Source: Verrucosispora sp. WMMD573 | GTDB lineage: Bacteria; Actinomycetota; Actinomycetes; Mycobacteriales; Micromonosporaceae | Length of the DNA stretch: 64,000 nucleotides | Assembly (NCBI RefSeq): GCF_027497175.1 | Contig: NZ_CP114901.1 | Span: 992,001 to 1,056,000 of the forward strand | Direction: 5' to 3' | In this document: positions 26,729-35,025 of the stretch, piece after piece | Layout: every line of letters starts with the position of its first letter | Numbering within the stretch: the first letter of the stretch is position 1 | Notes under the pieces: model-generated | Seen by the model: only the letters and a program-made list of their open reading frames with translations | The model's database searches: none | Told to the model about the DNA's origin: nothing | Program-made: the position numbers and the translations under genes

Positions 26729-28666
26729 ATGGCGAGGGCCCGGGCACGGATCACGGCGCTCCTCCTGGCACTCGGCGTCCTCGCCGCAGCCACGATCAGC
26801 TGGCCCGGGCTCACCGCCACACCGGCGTACGCGGCTCCGGTGGCGTACCAGGCCGCTGCCGCCGAACTCTGCTCGACCGAGGAATGGCAGGTCGATTTCC
26901 GCGCCTGCGTCGCCAAGCTTCAGCAGGTGGCGGAATCGGAGGCGACCTGCCTCAACCCTCCGACCCCGACTGCCCCCGACTCCGGCATCGCCGGCTGGTT
27001 CGCCTCCCGTCCGGAGGCATCGAAGTTAAGAGGTCCGAAGGGCTACTACACGAATTACGGCTACGCCGGCTACAGCTACAGCACCTACAAGATCGAATCT
27101 GGGTGCGCGACCACCCTGCTGCACCCGGACTACAAGTTCACCAACACCATCGCCAACGGCGAGTTCATGATGGCGACGGCGATCATCGGTGCCTCGAACG
27201 CCCTGCGCGAACGCGCGTGGGAGCCGGGCACCATGTGGGGCTGGGCCGACCCGCTGGTGGACCAGGCCACCAAAGCGATCTACCAGAAGGTGTTCAGCGT
27301 CTTCGGCATCGTCACCCTCTGCGTGGTCGGGCTCTACCTGCTCTGGCGCTCGCGCCAGTCCGACATGAGCAGCGCGATGACCACGGCGGGCTGGGCGTTG
27401 GTGGTGATGGTGGCGGTCACCGCGCTGGCCGCCTGGCCGGTCAAGTCCGCGAACCTGGCCGACGGCGCCCTCGTCTCCACGCTGGGCGTCGTGCACGACG
27501 CCGTGGGCCCGGCCGCCAAGGACGTGCCGCCGGGCCGGTGCGCGATGCCGAACCCGGACGCCTGCACGGACAAGCGCCCGCCGGCGGTTCGGGCCAGCGA
27601 CACGGCCGCCGAGGCGATGCTCTACCGGAACTGGCTGCGCGGCGCGCTCGGCTCGGCCGACAGCGAAACCGCCAAGAAGTACGGCGAGGCGCTCTACGAC
27701 GCCAAGTCGCTGTCCTGGGACGAAGCCGAGAAGATCCGGACCAGTCCAGAACTCCGCGAAGCCACCATCAGTGCCAAGAAGCAGCAGTGGATGACTGTCG
27801 CCGCGCAGGTCGAGCGGGAGGATCCGGAGGCCTACGAGTACCTGCAGGGCGTCCGGGACATGGACCGCGTGGGTGCCGGGTTCATCGCGGTGCTCGCCGC
27901 CCTGCTCTTCGCGATGTTCGATCTGACCGCGTCGCTGCTGGTGCTGCTCGGATTTCTGATCTTCCGGTGGGCGGTGATCGCGGCGCCGATCCTGGGCACC
28001 ATCGGCCTGCTCCGTCCGGCCAGCGCCGGCCTGCGGCGGCTGGGCAACGCGGTGGTGGCGGCGCTGTTCAACATCGCGATCTTCGGCACCGGCGCCGCCA
28101 TCTACCTCTTCGCGGTCGACCTCATCATGAGCACGGCGACCCTCCCCGGCTGGCTGCAGGTGGTGCTGGTCTGGCTCTGCGGGGTGGTCGGCTGGCTGCT
28201 GCTGCGCCCCTACCGCCGGATCACCCAACTCGGCGGCAAGGACAACAGCGAGGCGGTCAGCTCGGCGGGCTCCTGGCACCGCCGATTCTTCCGGGACATG
28301 CGCACCGCTGCCCGCCTCGACGTCGCCGAGCCCGGCGGCACCGCCGAGCCCACCGTCGGACGACGCCGGGCAATCGCACCGGAGCCGCCGAAGGTGCGTC
28401 CGGAGGCTCGTCCGGACCCGGTCCCCAGCGGCGCACCCGCGGCCGTGAAGCGGCCGGACGACCGCGAATCCGGCGGCACCGACGACCAGAACCGGGAGCG
28501 ACCCGCCAAGGGGTCGGTCGCGCCCAAGCCCCGTCGCCGGCAGCCGGCCTCCTGGACGGAGCCGGACGTGCCGGACGAGAACCCCTCCTACGTCATCTAC
28601 CGTCCCGGTTCGGCCGAACGGGCTCCCGAGAAGCCGGCGCCGCGGGTCCGCTCCGAGGCGCGGTGA
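26729..28666 (+). CDS. VirB6/TrbL-like multi-pass membrane protein
   Basis: 645 residues. A cleavable signal peptide (about 1-36, ending ATPAYA-AP) is followed by a Cys-containing extracytoplasmic domain (about 37-190). About six to seven membrane helices lie between 195 and 505, and a basic Pro-rich cytoplasmic tail ends the protein. This layout suits the T4SS channel protein VirB6/TrbL. GGAGG lies just before the start. Codons 100-101 are TTA-AGA, rare in this genome, so translation may depend on a bldA-type tRNA. Confidence 0.7.
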   Translation: MARARARITALLLALGVLAAATISWPGLTATPAYAAPVAYQAAAAELCSTEEWQVDFRACVAKLQQVAESEATCLNPPTPTAPDSGIAGWFASRPEASKLRGPKGYYTNYGYAGYSYSTYKIESGCATTLLHPDYKFTNTIANGEFMMATAIIGASNALRERAWEPGTMWGWADPLVDQATKAIYQKVFSVFGIVTLCVVGLYLLWRSRQSDMSSAMTTAGWALVVMVAVTALAAWPVKSANLADGALVSTLGVVHDAVGPAAKDVPPGRCAMPNPDACTDKRPPAVRASDTAAEAMLYRNWLRGALGSADSETAKKYGEALYDAKSLSWDEAEKIRTSPELREATISAKKQQWMTVAAQVEREDPEAYEYLQGVRDMDRVGAGFIAVLAALLFAMFDLTASLLVLLGFLIFRWAVIAAPILGTIGLLRPASAGLRRLGNAVVAALFNIAIFGTGAAIYLFAVDLIMSTATLPGWLQVVLVWLCGVVGWLLLRPYRRITQLGGKDNSEAVSSAGSWHRRFFRDMRTAARLDVAEPGGTAEPTVGRRRAIAPEPPKVRPEARPDPVPSGAPAAVKRPDDRESGGTDDQNRERPAKGSVAPKPRRRQPASWTEPDVPDENPSYVIYRPGSAERAPEKPAPRVRSEAR

Positions 28667-29223
28667 CCGTCGTGCGCCGCGCGATCGAGTTCCTGTTCCT
28701 GAGGCTGCTGCGGTCCCGGCTTGGGGTGGCACTCGGCATCGCCGTACTGGTACTCGGGGTGGTCGGGGCGGCCAGGTTGGTGGCCGGTCCCACCGACCCG
28801 TCGACCGGGCTGAGCAACCGGCCGGCCGACCCGATCAGCACGGTGCACCCGACCACCGGGGACGACGGCGCGATCTCCACGACCACCACGCCGTCCCCGG
28901 TCACCCGGCCGGGCCAACCGGCACCGGAACTGGTCGCCGAACGCTTCGCCGCCGCCTGGCTCGGCCGCCCGGGCCAGACCGCCGAGGGCTGGCACGACGC
29001 GCTGCGCCCACTCTCGACCACCAGTCTCGCCGAGAAGCTCTCCGGCGCCGACCCGAACGAAGTGCCCGCCACCGCGGTCACCGGCGAGGTGACCCTCCGC
29101 CCCCGCGGTGAGACCTTCGTGGAGGCGACGATCCCGCTCGACGGCGGGCAACTCCGGCTCGAACTGCTGGCACCCGACGGACGATGGTTGGTGGACGTGG
29201 TGGACTGGAGCCGGGATGAGTGA
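28663..29223 (+). CDS. TcpC/VirB8-like NTF2-fold protein
   Basis: 186 residues: basic N-terminus, one membrane helix (about 20-40), a Thr/Pro-rich linker (about 45-85), then a globular domain (about 88-186) beginning LVAERFAAAWLGRPGQTAEGW. A tail of alternating strands follows (GEVTLRPRGETFVEATIP). This is the architecture of VirB8/TcpC-type NTF2-like T4SS subunits. The GTG start overlaps the stop of the VirB6-like gene (GTGA), and its stop is overlapped by the next ATG. Confidence 0.6.
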   Translation: MTVVRRAIEFLFLRLLRSRLGVALGIAVLVLGVVGAARLVAGPTDPSTGLSNRPADPISTVHPTTGDDGAISTTTTPSPVTRPGQPAPELVAERFAAAWLGRPGQTAEGWHDALRPLSTTSLAEKLSGADPNEVPATAVTGEVTLRPRGETFVEATIPLDGGQLRLELLAPDGRWLVDVVDWSRDE

Positions 29224-30382
29224 GCAGATTTCTTCCCGCCGACCGGTCCGGGCCGGTGCCCTCGCCGCCGCGCTCACCGCGGCGCTGGTGCTGCTCTGCT
29301 GCACCGGTGGCGCGGGCGCGTTCTTCCTCACCGAGCTCGGTGGCGACGCCGCCGAGCAGCTGACCCCGGCCAGCATGGAGTGCACAGGCGATTTCGACGT
29401 CGATGTCACGGGCAAGATGCCGCGCTTCGCCGAGTACGGGGAACGCCAGCTGCGCAACGCCGCAGTGATCATCAAGGTCGGCCAGGAGATGAAGGTGCCG
29501 CCGCGCGGCTGGGTGATCGCGGTGGCGACAGCCATGCAGGAGTCGCGGCTGCTCAACCTGGCCAACAGCACGGTCGGCGAGTCACGAGACATCCCGAACG
29601 AGGGGATCGGGGCCGACCACGACTCCGTCGGTCTCTTCCAGCAACGACCCTCGTGGGGCACGGTCGCCCAGCGGATGAACCCGGAGTACGCGTCCCGCAA
29701 GTTCTACGAGAAGTTGGTCGACGTAGCCGACTGGGAGAAGCTGCCGCTGACCGTGGCCGCCCAACGAGTTCAGATCAGCGCCTTTCCGGACGCGTACGCC
29801 AAGCACGAGGAACTCGCCGCCCGCATCGTGGACGCGCTGGCCGGGGGCGCGGCACGAACCGCGCTGATCGCGGGACAGGAGGTCTGTGACGCCGCAGCGG
29901 GCGGCGAGATCGCCGCCTCCGGTTGGACCGCACCCGTCCCGGGCGGCGTCGGCTCCGGATTCCAGACCCGCAGTCGGCCTGGGCACAACGGTGTGGACAT
30001 CGCCGCGCCGAAGGGCACCGATATCAGGGTTGCGGCGACCGGCCGGGTGCTGGTCTCTCGCTGTGACCCCGACCGGAGAGGACGGCTCAGCTGTGACGAG
30101 GACGGCTGGCCCGGCAAGGGGGGCTGCGGCTGGTTCGTCGACGTGCTGCACGCCCAGGGCGTCATCACCCGCTACTGTCATCTGGTGAATCGTCCCCTGG
30201 TCGCCGTGGGCGACACGGTGCGGGCCGGTGACGTGATCGGCGATGTGGGCAGCAGCGGCAACTCCTCCGGACCGCACCTGCACTTCGAGGTGCACGTCGA
30301 CGGCGATCGGAGCAGTCGGGGCGCCATCGACCCGGTTCCGTTCATGCGGTCGAGGGGCGCGCCGTTGAAGGGTGCCGGGTGA
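29216..30382 (+). CDS. VirB1-like bifunctional peptidoglycan hydrolase
   Basis: 388 residues. After an N-terminal membrane helix (about 12-33) comes a lytic-transglycosylase-like domain (about 75-225): AVATAMQESRL with candidate catalytic Glu109, then GLFQQRPSWG. A C-terminal M23 (LytM-type) endopeptidase has zinc ligands in HNGVD (His257) and HLH (354-356). Such two-domain wall hydrolases open the peptidoglycan for Gram-positive T4SSs. It overlaps the preceding gene by 8 nt, and its stop overlaps a 6-codon mini-ORF. Confidence 0.8.
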   Translation: MSEQISSRRPVRAGALAAALTAALVLLCCTGGAGAFFLTELGGDAAEQLTPASMECTGDFDVDVTGKMPRFAEYGERQLRNAAVIIKVGQEMKVPPRGWVIAVATAMQESRLLNLANSTVGESRDIPNEGIGADHDSVGLFQQRPSWGTVAQRMNPEYASRKFYEKLVDVADWEKLPLTVAAQRVQISAFPDAYAKHEELAARIVDALAGGAARTALIAGQEVCDAAAGGEIAASGWTAPVPGGVGSGFQTRSRPGHNGVDIAAPKGTDIRVAATGRVLVSRCDPDRRGRLSCDEDGWPGKGGCGWFVDVLHAQGVITRYCHLVNRPLVAVGDTVRAGDVIGDVGSSGNSSGPHLHFEVHVDGDRSSRGAIDPVPFMRSRGAPLKGAG

Positions 30383-30399
30383 ACGACGGGCCGTCATGA
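30379..30399 (+). CDS. 6-aa coupler mini-ORF
   Basis: GTG 30379 overlaps the hydrolase stop (GTGA) and the TGA at 30397-30399 overlaps the next ATG (ATGA). The peptide is MNDGPS. This could arise by chance, but it repeats the double-overlap arrangement seen at 20428-20511, 23378-23434 and 56016-56179. Confidence 0.25.
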   Translation: MNDGPS

Positions 30400-30989
30400 C
30401 CGAACCGCTTCCGGACCCGTTCGCCGACCAGCCCGACTGGGCTCCTCAGCCGCCCCGTCCGATCCAGATCGTCCCCGCCGCCGGAAGCGTCGAACTGCGC
30501 GGACGGCGGGTGCTGGTCGGACTGCCCGGTCTGGGATGGCGGGCCGACCTGCGGGCCGACGAACGGGTGGTGCAGAACAGCCGCACCTACGTCCCGGTCA
30601 TCCCGGAACACGACTGGTATCGCGCCGAGTCCGACCAGGTCGAGGTGTTCGCCCCGTTGGTGCCGGTCGAACGCGTCTGGGTCGAGACGGTCGGCCGAGC
30701 GAGCACGCCGACGACGGACGGCGGCCTGCGACTCGTGTCGCTGGACGCCCCGGCCCACCCGGCACCTACGCCGGTCTTCGAGACAGATTCCGTCGCCGGG
30801 CGGCGGGTCGTGCACATGGCCGGTTCGGTCGAGCACCGCGATCTGCGCGCCGTCACCGAGACCTACTCGGGCGCCGAGGGCGACATCTGCGTACGGGTGA
30901 CACCCGAGATGGAGTGGTACCGCTGGGCCTGGCGCGGCCAGTCACCGACCACCCTGGAGGTGCCGGTCCACGTGCTCTGGGTGGAGTGA
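30396..30989 (+). CDS. Unknown protein with internal duplication
   Basis: 197-residue soluble protein with no signal peptide or membrane helix. Two segments look duplicated: about residues 58-98 (TYVPVIPEHDWYR...VERVWVE) and 153-197 (DICVRVTPEMEWYRW...VHVLWVE). They share the pattern [VI]-x-[PE]-E-x-[DE]-W-Y-R ... V-x-x-[VL]-W-V-E. It is last in the T4SS-like operon, so it may be an accessory factor. No family is recognised. Confidence 0.65.
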   Translation: MTEPLPDPFADQPDWAPQPPRPIQIVPAAGSVELRGRRVLVGLPGLGWRADLRADERVVQNSRTYVPVIPEHDWYRAESDQVEVFAPLVPVERVWVETVGRASTPTTDGGLRLVSLDAPAHPAPTPVFETDSVAGRRVVHMAGSVEHRDLRAVTETYSGAEGDICVRVTPEMEWYRWAWRGQSPTTLEVPVHVLWVE

Positions 30990-30991
30990 GG

Positions 30992-31555
30992 TCAGCCGGC
31001 CGTGGCTGAGCAGACCCGCCAGTCCTCGCCCAGCCGTGCAGTAAATGTCCATGGTTGCCGGTCGTATTGCCTAATTCCATCGATTCGAGCTGATAGCACC
31101 AGTTCGACTCGCACCTCCGCCTCCTTGCCACGTTGTTCCGCCAGCACATTCCCCCAGCTGATCGACATGTTCGTGCCAAACTGCTCCTCGCGAGCCGCAA
31201 GATCGGATCTAAACGCGTCGAGCTGCTTTAAGTCGCTGCCGCCTTCGCACGTGAAGAGTTTGGCTCGTACATCGTTGCGGTCAACGAGGAAAGCTCGCAG
31301 GTAGCTGTCAACCACGATCGTCGGGGCGCTGCGGTCGGGGGTGGTGGCGCGGTCGTAGACGAAATAGCCGACGACCCCGCCGGTCAGGCAGAGCACCGCG
31401 ACCACCCCGGCGACCACGGTCAGTACCGTACGCAGTCGTCGCCGGGGCTGACGCGGAGCCGGCGCGACCGCGGGCGGTGCCAGTTCCTCCGGCGGTGTCC
31501 TCTGCGCCGGTACGCGGGAGACCTGGGAACCGGCGGGGGGCGGCACTGATTCCAC
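30992..31555 (-). CDS. TM protein with NTF2-like domain, atypical codons
   Basis: 187 residues: Pro-rich N-terminus, one membrane helix (about 42-66), then a globular domain (about 75-187) with DSYLRAFLVDRNDVRAKLFTC and a C-terminal WTFTARLGEDWRVC, which looks like an NTF2-like or lumazine-binding lipoprotein fold. It runs against its neighbours, its stop only 2 nt from the preceding plus-strand stop. The 3' half is AT-richer than the window average and uses TTA (31229-31231), AGA, AGG and ATT codons, suggesting recent acquisition. Confidence 0.65.
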   Translation of the reverse strand: MESVPPPAGSQVSRVPAQRTPPEELAPPAVAPAPRQPRRRLRTVLTVVAGVVAVLCLTGGVVGYFVYDRATTPDRSAPTIVVDSYLRAFLVDRNDVRAKLFTCEGGSDLKQLDAFRSDLAAREEQFGTNMSISWGNVLAEQRGKEAEVRVELVLSARIDGIRQYDRQPWTFTARLGEDWRVCSATAG

Positions 31556-31753
31556 CCCCTGAGGCTATCGGCTGGCGGCCCCGGACCCAATGCCCCAGAT
31601 TTGGCAGATCGTGACCGAACCCTGCCGATGGGTGAGATCCCTGACAACACCGGCGCAGCGCCGACGCGCATCCCGGAGGTGGAGCCATCGCTGGGATACC
31701 GTCGTTCCTGCCCGGAGAGTGGGTGCCGACCTCGGGCGAAGGGGGTGGACACG

Positions 31754-34303
31754 GTGGGCGGTCCGAAGGCGCGGACGCTCCGCGCCGCCGCGCTGCACCG
31801 CCGGGCCGCCGCGACGGTCACGGCGGCGACGAATGTTCTCGACGAGACCCGTCCCGTGCCGGCCGACCAGCGCCGCCAGTATGCACTGGCCGAGCGGCTG
31901 CGCGAGGCGGCCACCGTCCTCGCCCCCGGCTGGGCCGGGTCCACCCTGGACGCGGTCGAACCGGCTCATCCCGCCGGGGAGGGGCCACCGCCGTTCGTTC
32001 GGGTGGGCACCGCCGCCCCGTTGGACGACGCGCGTTTCCCGGCTCTGGTGCCGGTGTTCGGCAGCGGCCACCTCGTGGTGGACACCGACGCGCACGATGC
32101 ACGGGTCGCCGGGCTGCTGCGATCCGTACTGCTGCGGATGCTGGCGGCGACACCGGCCGGGGCGCTGCTGGTACGGGCGGTGGACGCCACGGGTGTCGCG
32201 CTGGCGCCGTTCGCGGCGCTCGGTGACGCCGGGGTGCTTGCCCCGCCGGCCACGGACGCCGAAGGTCTGGAGGCCGTGCTGGCGGAGGCGGAGCGGTGGG
32301 TGGCGCCGGACGCCTCCGGTCCGCGCCGGCACGACCGCGCGCTGCTGCTGGTGCTGGCCACGCTGCCCGAACCGCACCGGCCGGGTGACCTCGCACGGAT
32401 CGAGGCGCTTGCCGAGCGGGGGCCGGAGGCCGGGCTGCACCTGGTGGTGGCGGGGTGGCCGCCGACCGGCCGGGCCGCACTGCCCAGGGCTACGCCGATG
32501 GCGATGCGGACGGCCTACGCGTTGCTCGGCGATCCGCCGGGCGCGGCGTTCGCCGGTGGCGGCACCGACGGAGGGCTGAACTCTCCGGTCTTCGTCGACC
32601 CTGATCCGTCGGCCGAGTTGCTCGATGGGGTGTGCCGCCGGATCGCGGCCCAGATCGAGGCCGGCAGCCGGCTCTCCCTGGCGCACCTGCTGCCGCCCCC
32701 GGAAGATCTGTGGCAGGGGACCGGGTCCGACGGGCTCAGCAGCACCGTCGGCGATGCGGGTGGGCGGCCGGTCTCGCTCGGCTTCACCGAGCTGACCCCG
32801 CACTGGCTGGTGAGCGGCCGGTCGCGGGGCTGCCGGTCCACCTTCCTCACCACCGCGTTGCTCGGACTCGTCGCGCGCTACGCCCCGGACGAGTTGTCGC
32901 TGTACCTGGTGGACCTCGGCGACGGCGAGTCCTTTGCGGAGTTCCTGCAGACGGAGCGGGACCGGACCTGGGTCCCGCAGGTCCGGGCGGCCGCGATGGC
33001 CGCCGACCGGGAGTACGTACTGGATCTGTTGGACCAGTTGACGGCCGAGGTGCACCGGCGCGCGGAGGCGTCCGCCCGCGCGGGTGGGCAGCGCTTCGCC
33101 GAGTTGCGAGAACATCGCCCGCTGCCTCGGGTGGTCTGTGTGCTGGAGAGCCTGCCGGTGCTCTTCGCCGAGCGGGACCGCCTGTCCGCCGAGGTGGCCG
33201 TAAGGCTGGACGCGTTGGCCAGGACCGGGCGGACGTACGGTGTGCATCTGGTGCTGGCCGGCGAGGGCGACCTCGGCCTGGGCACCCGATCGGACGGCGG
33301 GCAGCGGGATTCGCTGCTGGGGCAGTTCCCGGTGCGGGTGGCGCTGCCGGGCGGCGGGGCGGTGCTGGCACCCACCAACGACGCAGCAGCCGGCCTGCCG
33401 GTGGGCAGCGCGGTGGTGAACACCGCCGGCGGTCTCGGCGGTCCCCGCGGAGCGATCCGAGGTCATGAGCGGATGGTCCGGTACCCCGACCCGGCAGACG
33501 AGCCGGAGACGGTGGCGGCGCTGCGCCACCGGATCTGGACGGCCCGCCCGCCGGACGCGGCACCGCCCGTCGTCTTCGCCGGGTATGCGCGCCCGCTGCT
33601 GCACAACGATCCCCGTTATCGGGCAGCCGTCGCAGGCAAGTCGACGACCCCGGCCGCGTTGCTCGGGCGGGCGGTGGATGTCGCGCGTAGCACCGCCGCC
33701 GTGCCGTTCGGCCCGGCGGCGGGTCGCAACCTCGCGGTTCTCGGACCACGGCCTGCCGCGTGTCGCCTCCTGGCGACGGCCGCGCACAGCACGGCGGCCC
33801 ACCACCCGGCGGGTACGGCGCGGTTCGTGGTCGCCGTGCCGGACGCGGAGGCTGGACACCTGGCCGACGCTCTCGTCGCGGAGTTGGCCGAACGTCATGA
33901 CGTCGACCGGGTGGATCTCGCCGGGCTGATCGCCGTGGCGGACTCCGGTGAGCCGGCGTACCTGGTTGTCTTCGGGCTGGATGTGGCGCCGCCCGAGCAA
34001 CTGCCACCGGCCAGACTGCGGGCCCTGCTGCGCGACGGGCCCCCGGCCGGGCAGCATCTGCTCGGCTGGTGGCGCACGGTGCCGTCGTTCGCGACGCTTA
34101 TGGAACCGGGCGAGACGGTGGACAAACTGACCGCCGTGGCGGTGGCAGGGGTGCCGGGGGCTCAGCTCACGCCGGTCTTCGGCCGCTCGGTGGAGTGGCG
34201 ACCCCGGCCCGACCGGGTGGTGCTCTGGGACGGGCCGGCAGAGCGCGGCGTGGTGCTGGTTCCATACGACGTGCCCGGCGGCGTGCAGGGAGAGCCCGGA
34301 TGA
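31754..34303 (+). CDS. Tandem FtsK/SpoIIIE-like protein with degenerate P-loops
   Basis: 849 residues, resembling the ATPase array of FtsK/EccC. The first module has HWLVSGRSRGCRSTFL at the Walker A position (355-363), where the invariant Lys is Arg. Its Walker B position reads VVCVLESLPVL, lacking the Asp. A second module has VLGPRPAACRLL (664-671), also without Lys. I therefore infer a pseudo-ATPase, perhaps the scaffold or coupling protein of the adjacent T4SS-like machine. GTG 31754 follows GAAGGGGG; GTG 31745 is an alternative. The stop overlaps the next ATG. Confidence 0.65.
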   Translation: MGGPKARTLRAAALHRRAAATVTAATNVLDETRPVPADQRRQYALAERLREAATVLAPGWAGSTLDAVEPAHPAGEGPPPFVRVGTAAPLDDARFPALVPVFGSGHLVVDTDAHDARVAGLLRSVLLRMLAATPAGALLVRAVDATGVALAPFAALGDAGVLAPPATDAEGLEAVLAEAERWVAPDASGPRRHDRALLLVLATLPEPHRPGDLARIEALAERGPEAGLHLVVAGWPPTGRAALPRATPMAMRTAYALLGDPPGAAFAGGGTDGGLNSPVFVDPDPSAELLDGVCRRIAAQIEAGSRLSLAHLLPPPEDLWQGTGSDGLSSTVGDAGGRPVSLGFTELTPHWLVSGRSRGCRSTFLTTALLGLVARYAPDELSLYLVDLGDGESFAEFLQTERDRTWVPQVRAAAMAADREYVLDLLDQLTAEVHRRAEASARAGGQRFAELREHRPLPRVVCVLESLPVLFAERDRLSAEVAVRLDALARTGRTYGVHLVLAGEGDLGLGTRSDGGQRDSLLGQFPVRVALPGGGAVLAPTNDAAAGLPVGSAVVNTAGGLGGPRGAIRGHERMVRYPDPADEPETVAALRHRIWTARPPDAAPPVVFAGYARPLLHNDPRYRAAVAGKSTTPAALLGRAVDVARSTAAVPFGPAAGRNLAVLGPRPAACRLLATAAHSTAAHHPAGTARFVVAVPDAEAGHLADALVAELAERHDVDRVDLAGLIAVADSGEPAYLVVFGLDVAPPEQLPPARLRALLRDGPPAGQHLLGWWRTVPSFATLMEPGETVDKLTAVAVAGVPGAQLTPVFGRSVEWRPRPDRVVLWDGPAERGVVLVPYDVPGGVQGEPG

Positions 34304-35010
34304 CTCTCGATCACTCGCCGGTCACCGCTGCCGAGCCGGTTCGACAGCGCCCGGCCGGCGCACCGGGGGATCCGGTCCGGGCCGCGTGGGCGGACTATCT
34401 CGCCGCGGCCCGGCAGCTCGACGGGGTACGCCGGGGCGCGGCGACCGCTGCGGGCGAGCAGGCCCGCGCGGTCCAGGCCGCCCGGGAGGAACTCGCGGGC
34501 GTACGCACCCGGCTGGCGCCGCAGGAGAGCCGGCTGCGTGCACTGGGTGTGCCAGCGATCTCGCTGGTGCCGACACCTCCGGAGGTGGCGGAGGCGACCC
34601 GATCGATGAACGGCGGCCCGGCGGCGGTGTTGACCGCGTTGCGGGATGCTCGCCGGTGGGCGGTCGGAGCGGACGACACGCTCGCCGCACGTGGTCTGTC
34701 CCGGGTCGCGCACTGGCCGTCCCGCGCCCGCAACCTCCTGGTGTACGGGCCGCTGGGGCTGTTCGTTCCGGTGCTGCTGGTGATGGTGTATCTGCTGGCC
34801 GGCACCGGTGCGGTGACCGCGTTCGCGGTGCTGATGGGGCTGCCGGCGCCGGCGGTCGCGTTCGCCCTGGGATGGTTCGCGGTGGGCCGTTGCTTTCCGC
34901 CCGGGCCGGGAGGGCGGGTGGACCGTACGCCCCGGTTCGGCGCGCTGGTCTGCCTAATCCCCGCGGTGGTGGCCAACGCGGGAGTCGTGCTGGGGATGCT
35001 GTCGTCCTGA
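34300..35010 (+). CDS. Coiled-coil membrane protein
   Basis: 236 residues. A soluble N-terminal half contains a likely coiled coil (about 28-78, AARQLDGVRRGAATAAGEQ region). Three membrane helices lie at about 143-164, 167-189 and 215-235. It is coupled to the pseudo-ATPase gene by an ATGA overlap, so the two probably form one complex at the membrane. No known family. It converges with folE 15 nt away, with a small TGACC-GCC-GGTCA hairpin between. Confidence 0.65.
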   Translation: MTLDHSPVTAAEPVRQRPAGAPGDPVRAAWADYLAAARQLDGVRRGAATAAGEQARAVQAAREELAGVRTRLAPQESRLRALGVPAISLVPTPPEVAEATRSMNGGPAAVLTALRDARRWAVGADDTLAARGLSRVAHWPSRARNLLVYGPLGLFVPVLLVMVYLLAGTGAVTAFAVLMGLPAPAVAFALGWFAVGRCFPPGPGGRVDRTPRFGALVCLIPAVVANAGVVLGMLSS

Positions 35011-35025
35011 ACGATTGACCGCCGG

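Noticed and set aside
26884..28660. Long alternate frame within the VirB6-like gene
   Set aside because: Its product is Arg/Gly-rich without domains; only its 3' part from GTG 28663 is a real gene (VirB8-like).
22345..35025. Integrated conjugative element with att direct repeats
   Set aside because: I compared the two ends of the block by eye and saw no shared direct repeat, tRNA target, integrase or relaxase, so I describe it as a T4SS-like locus only.
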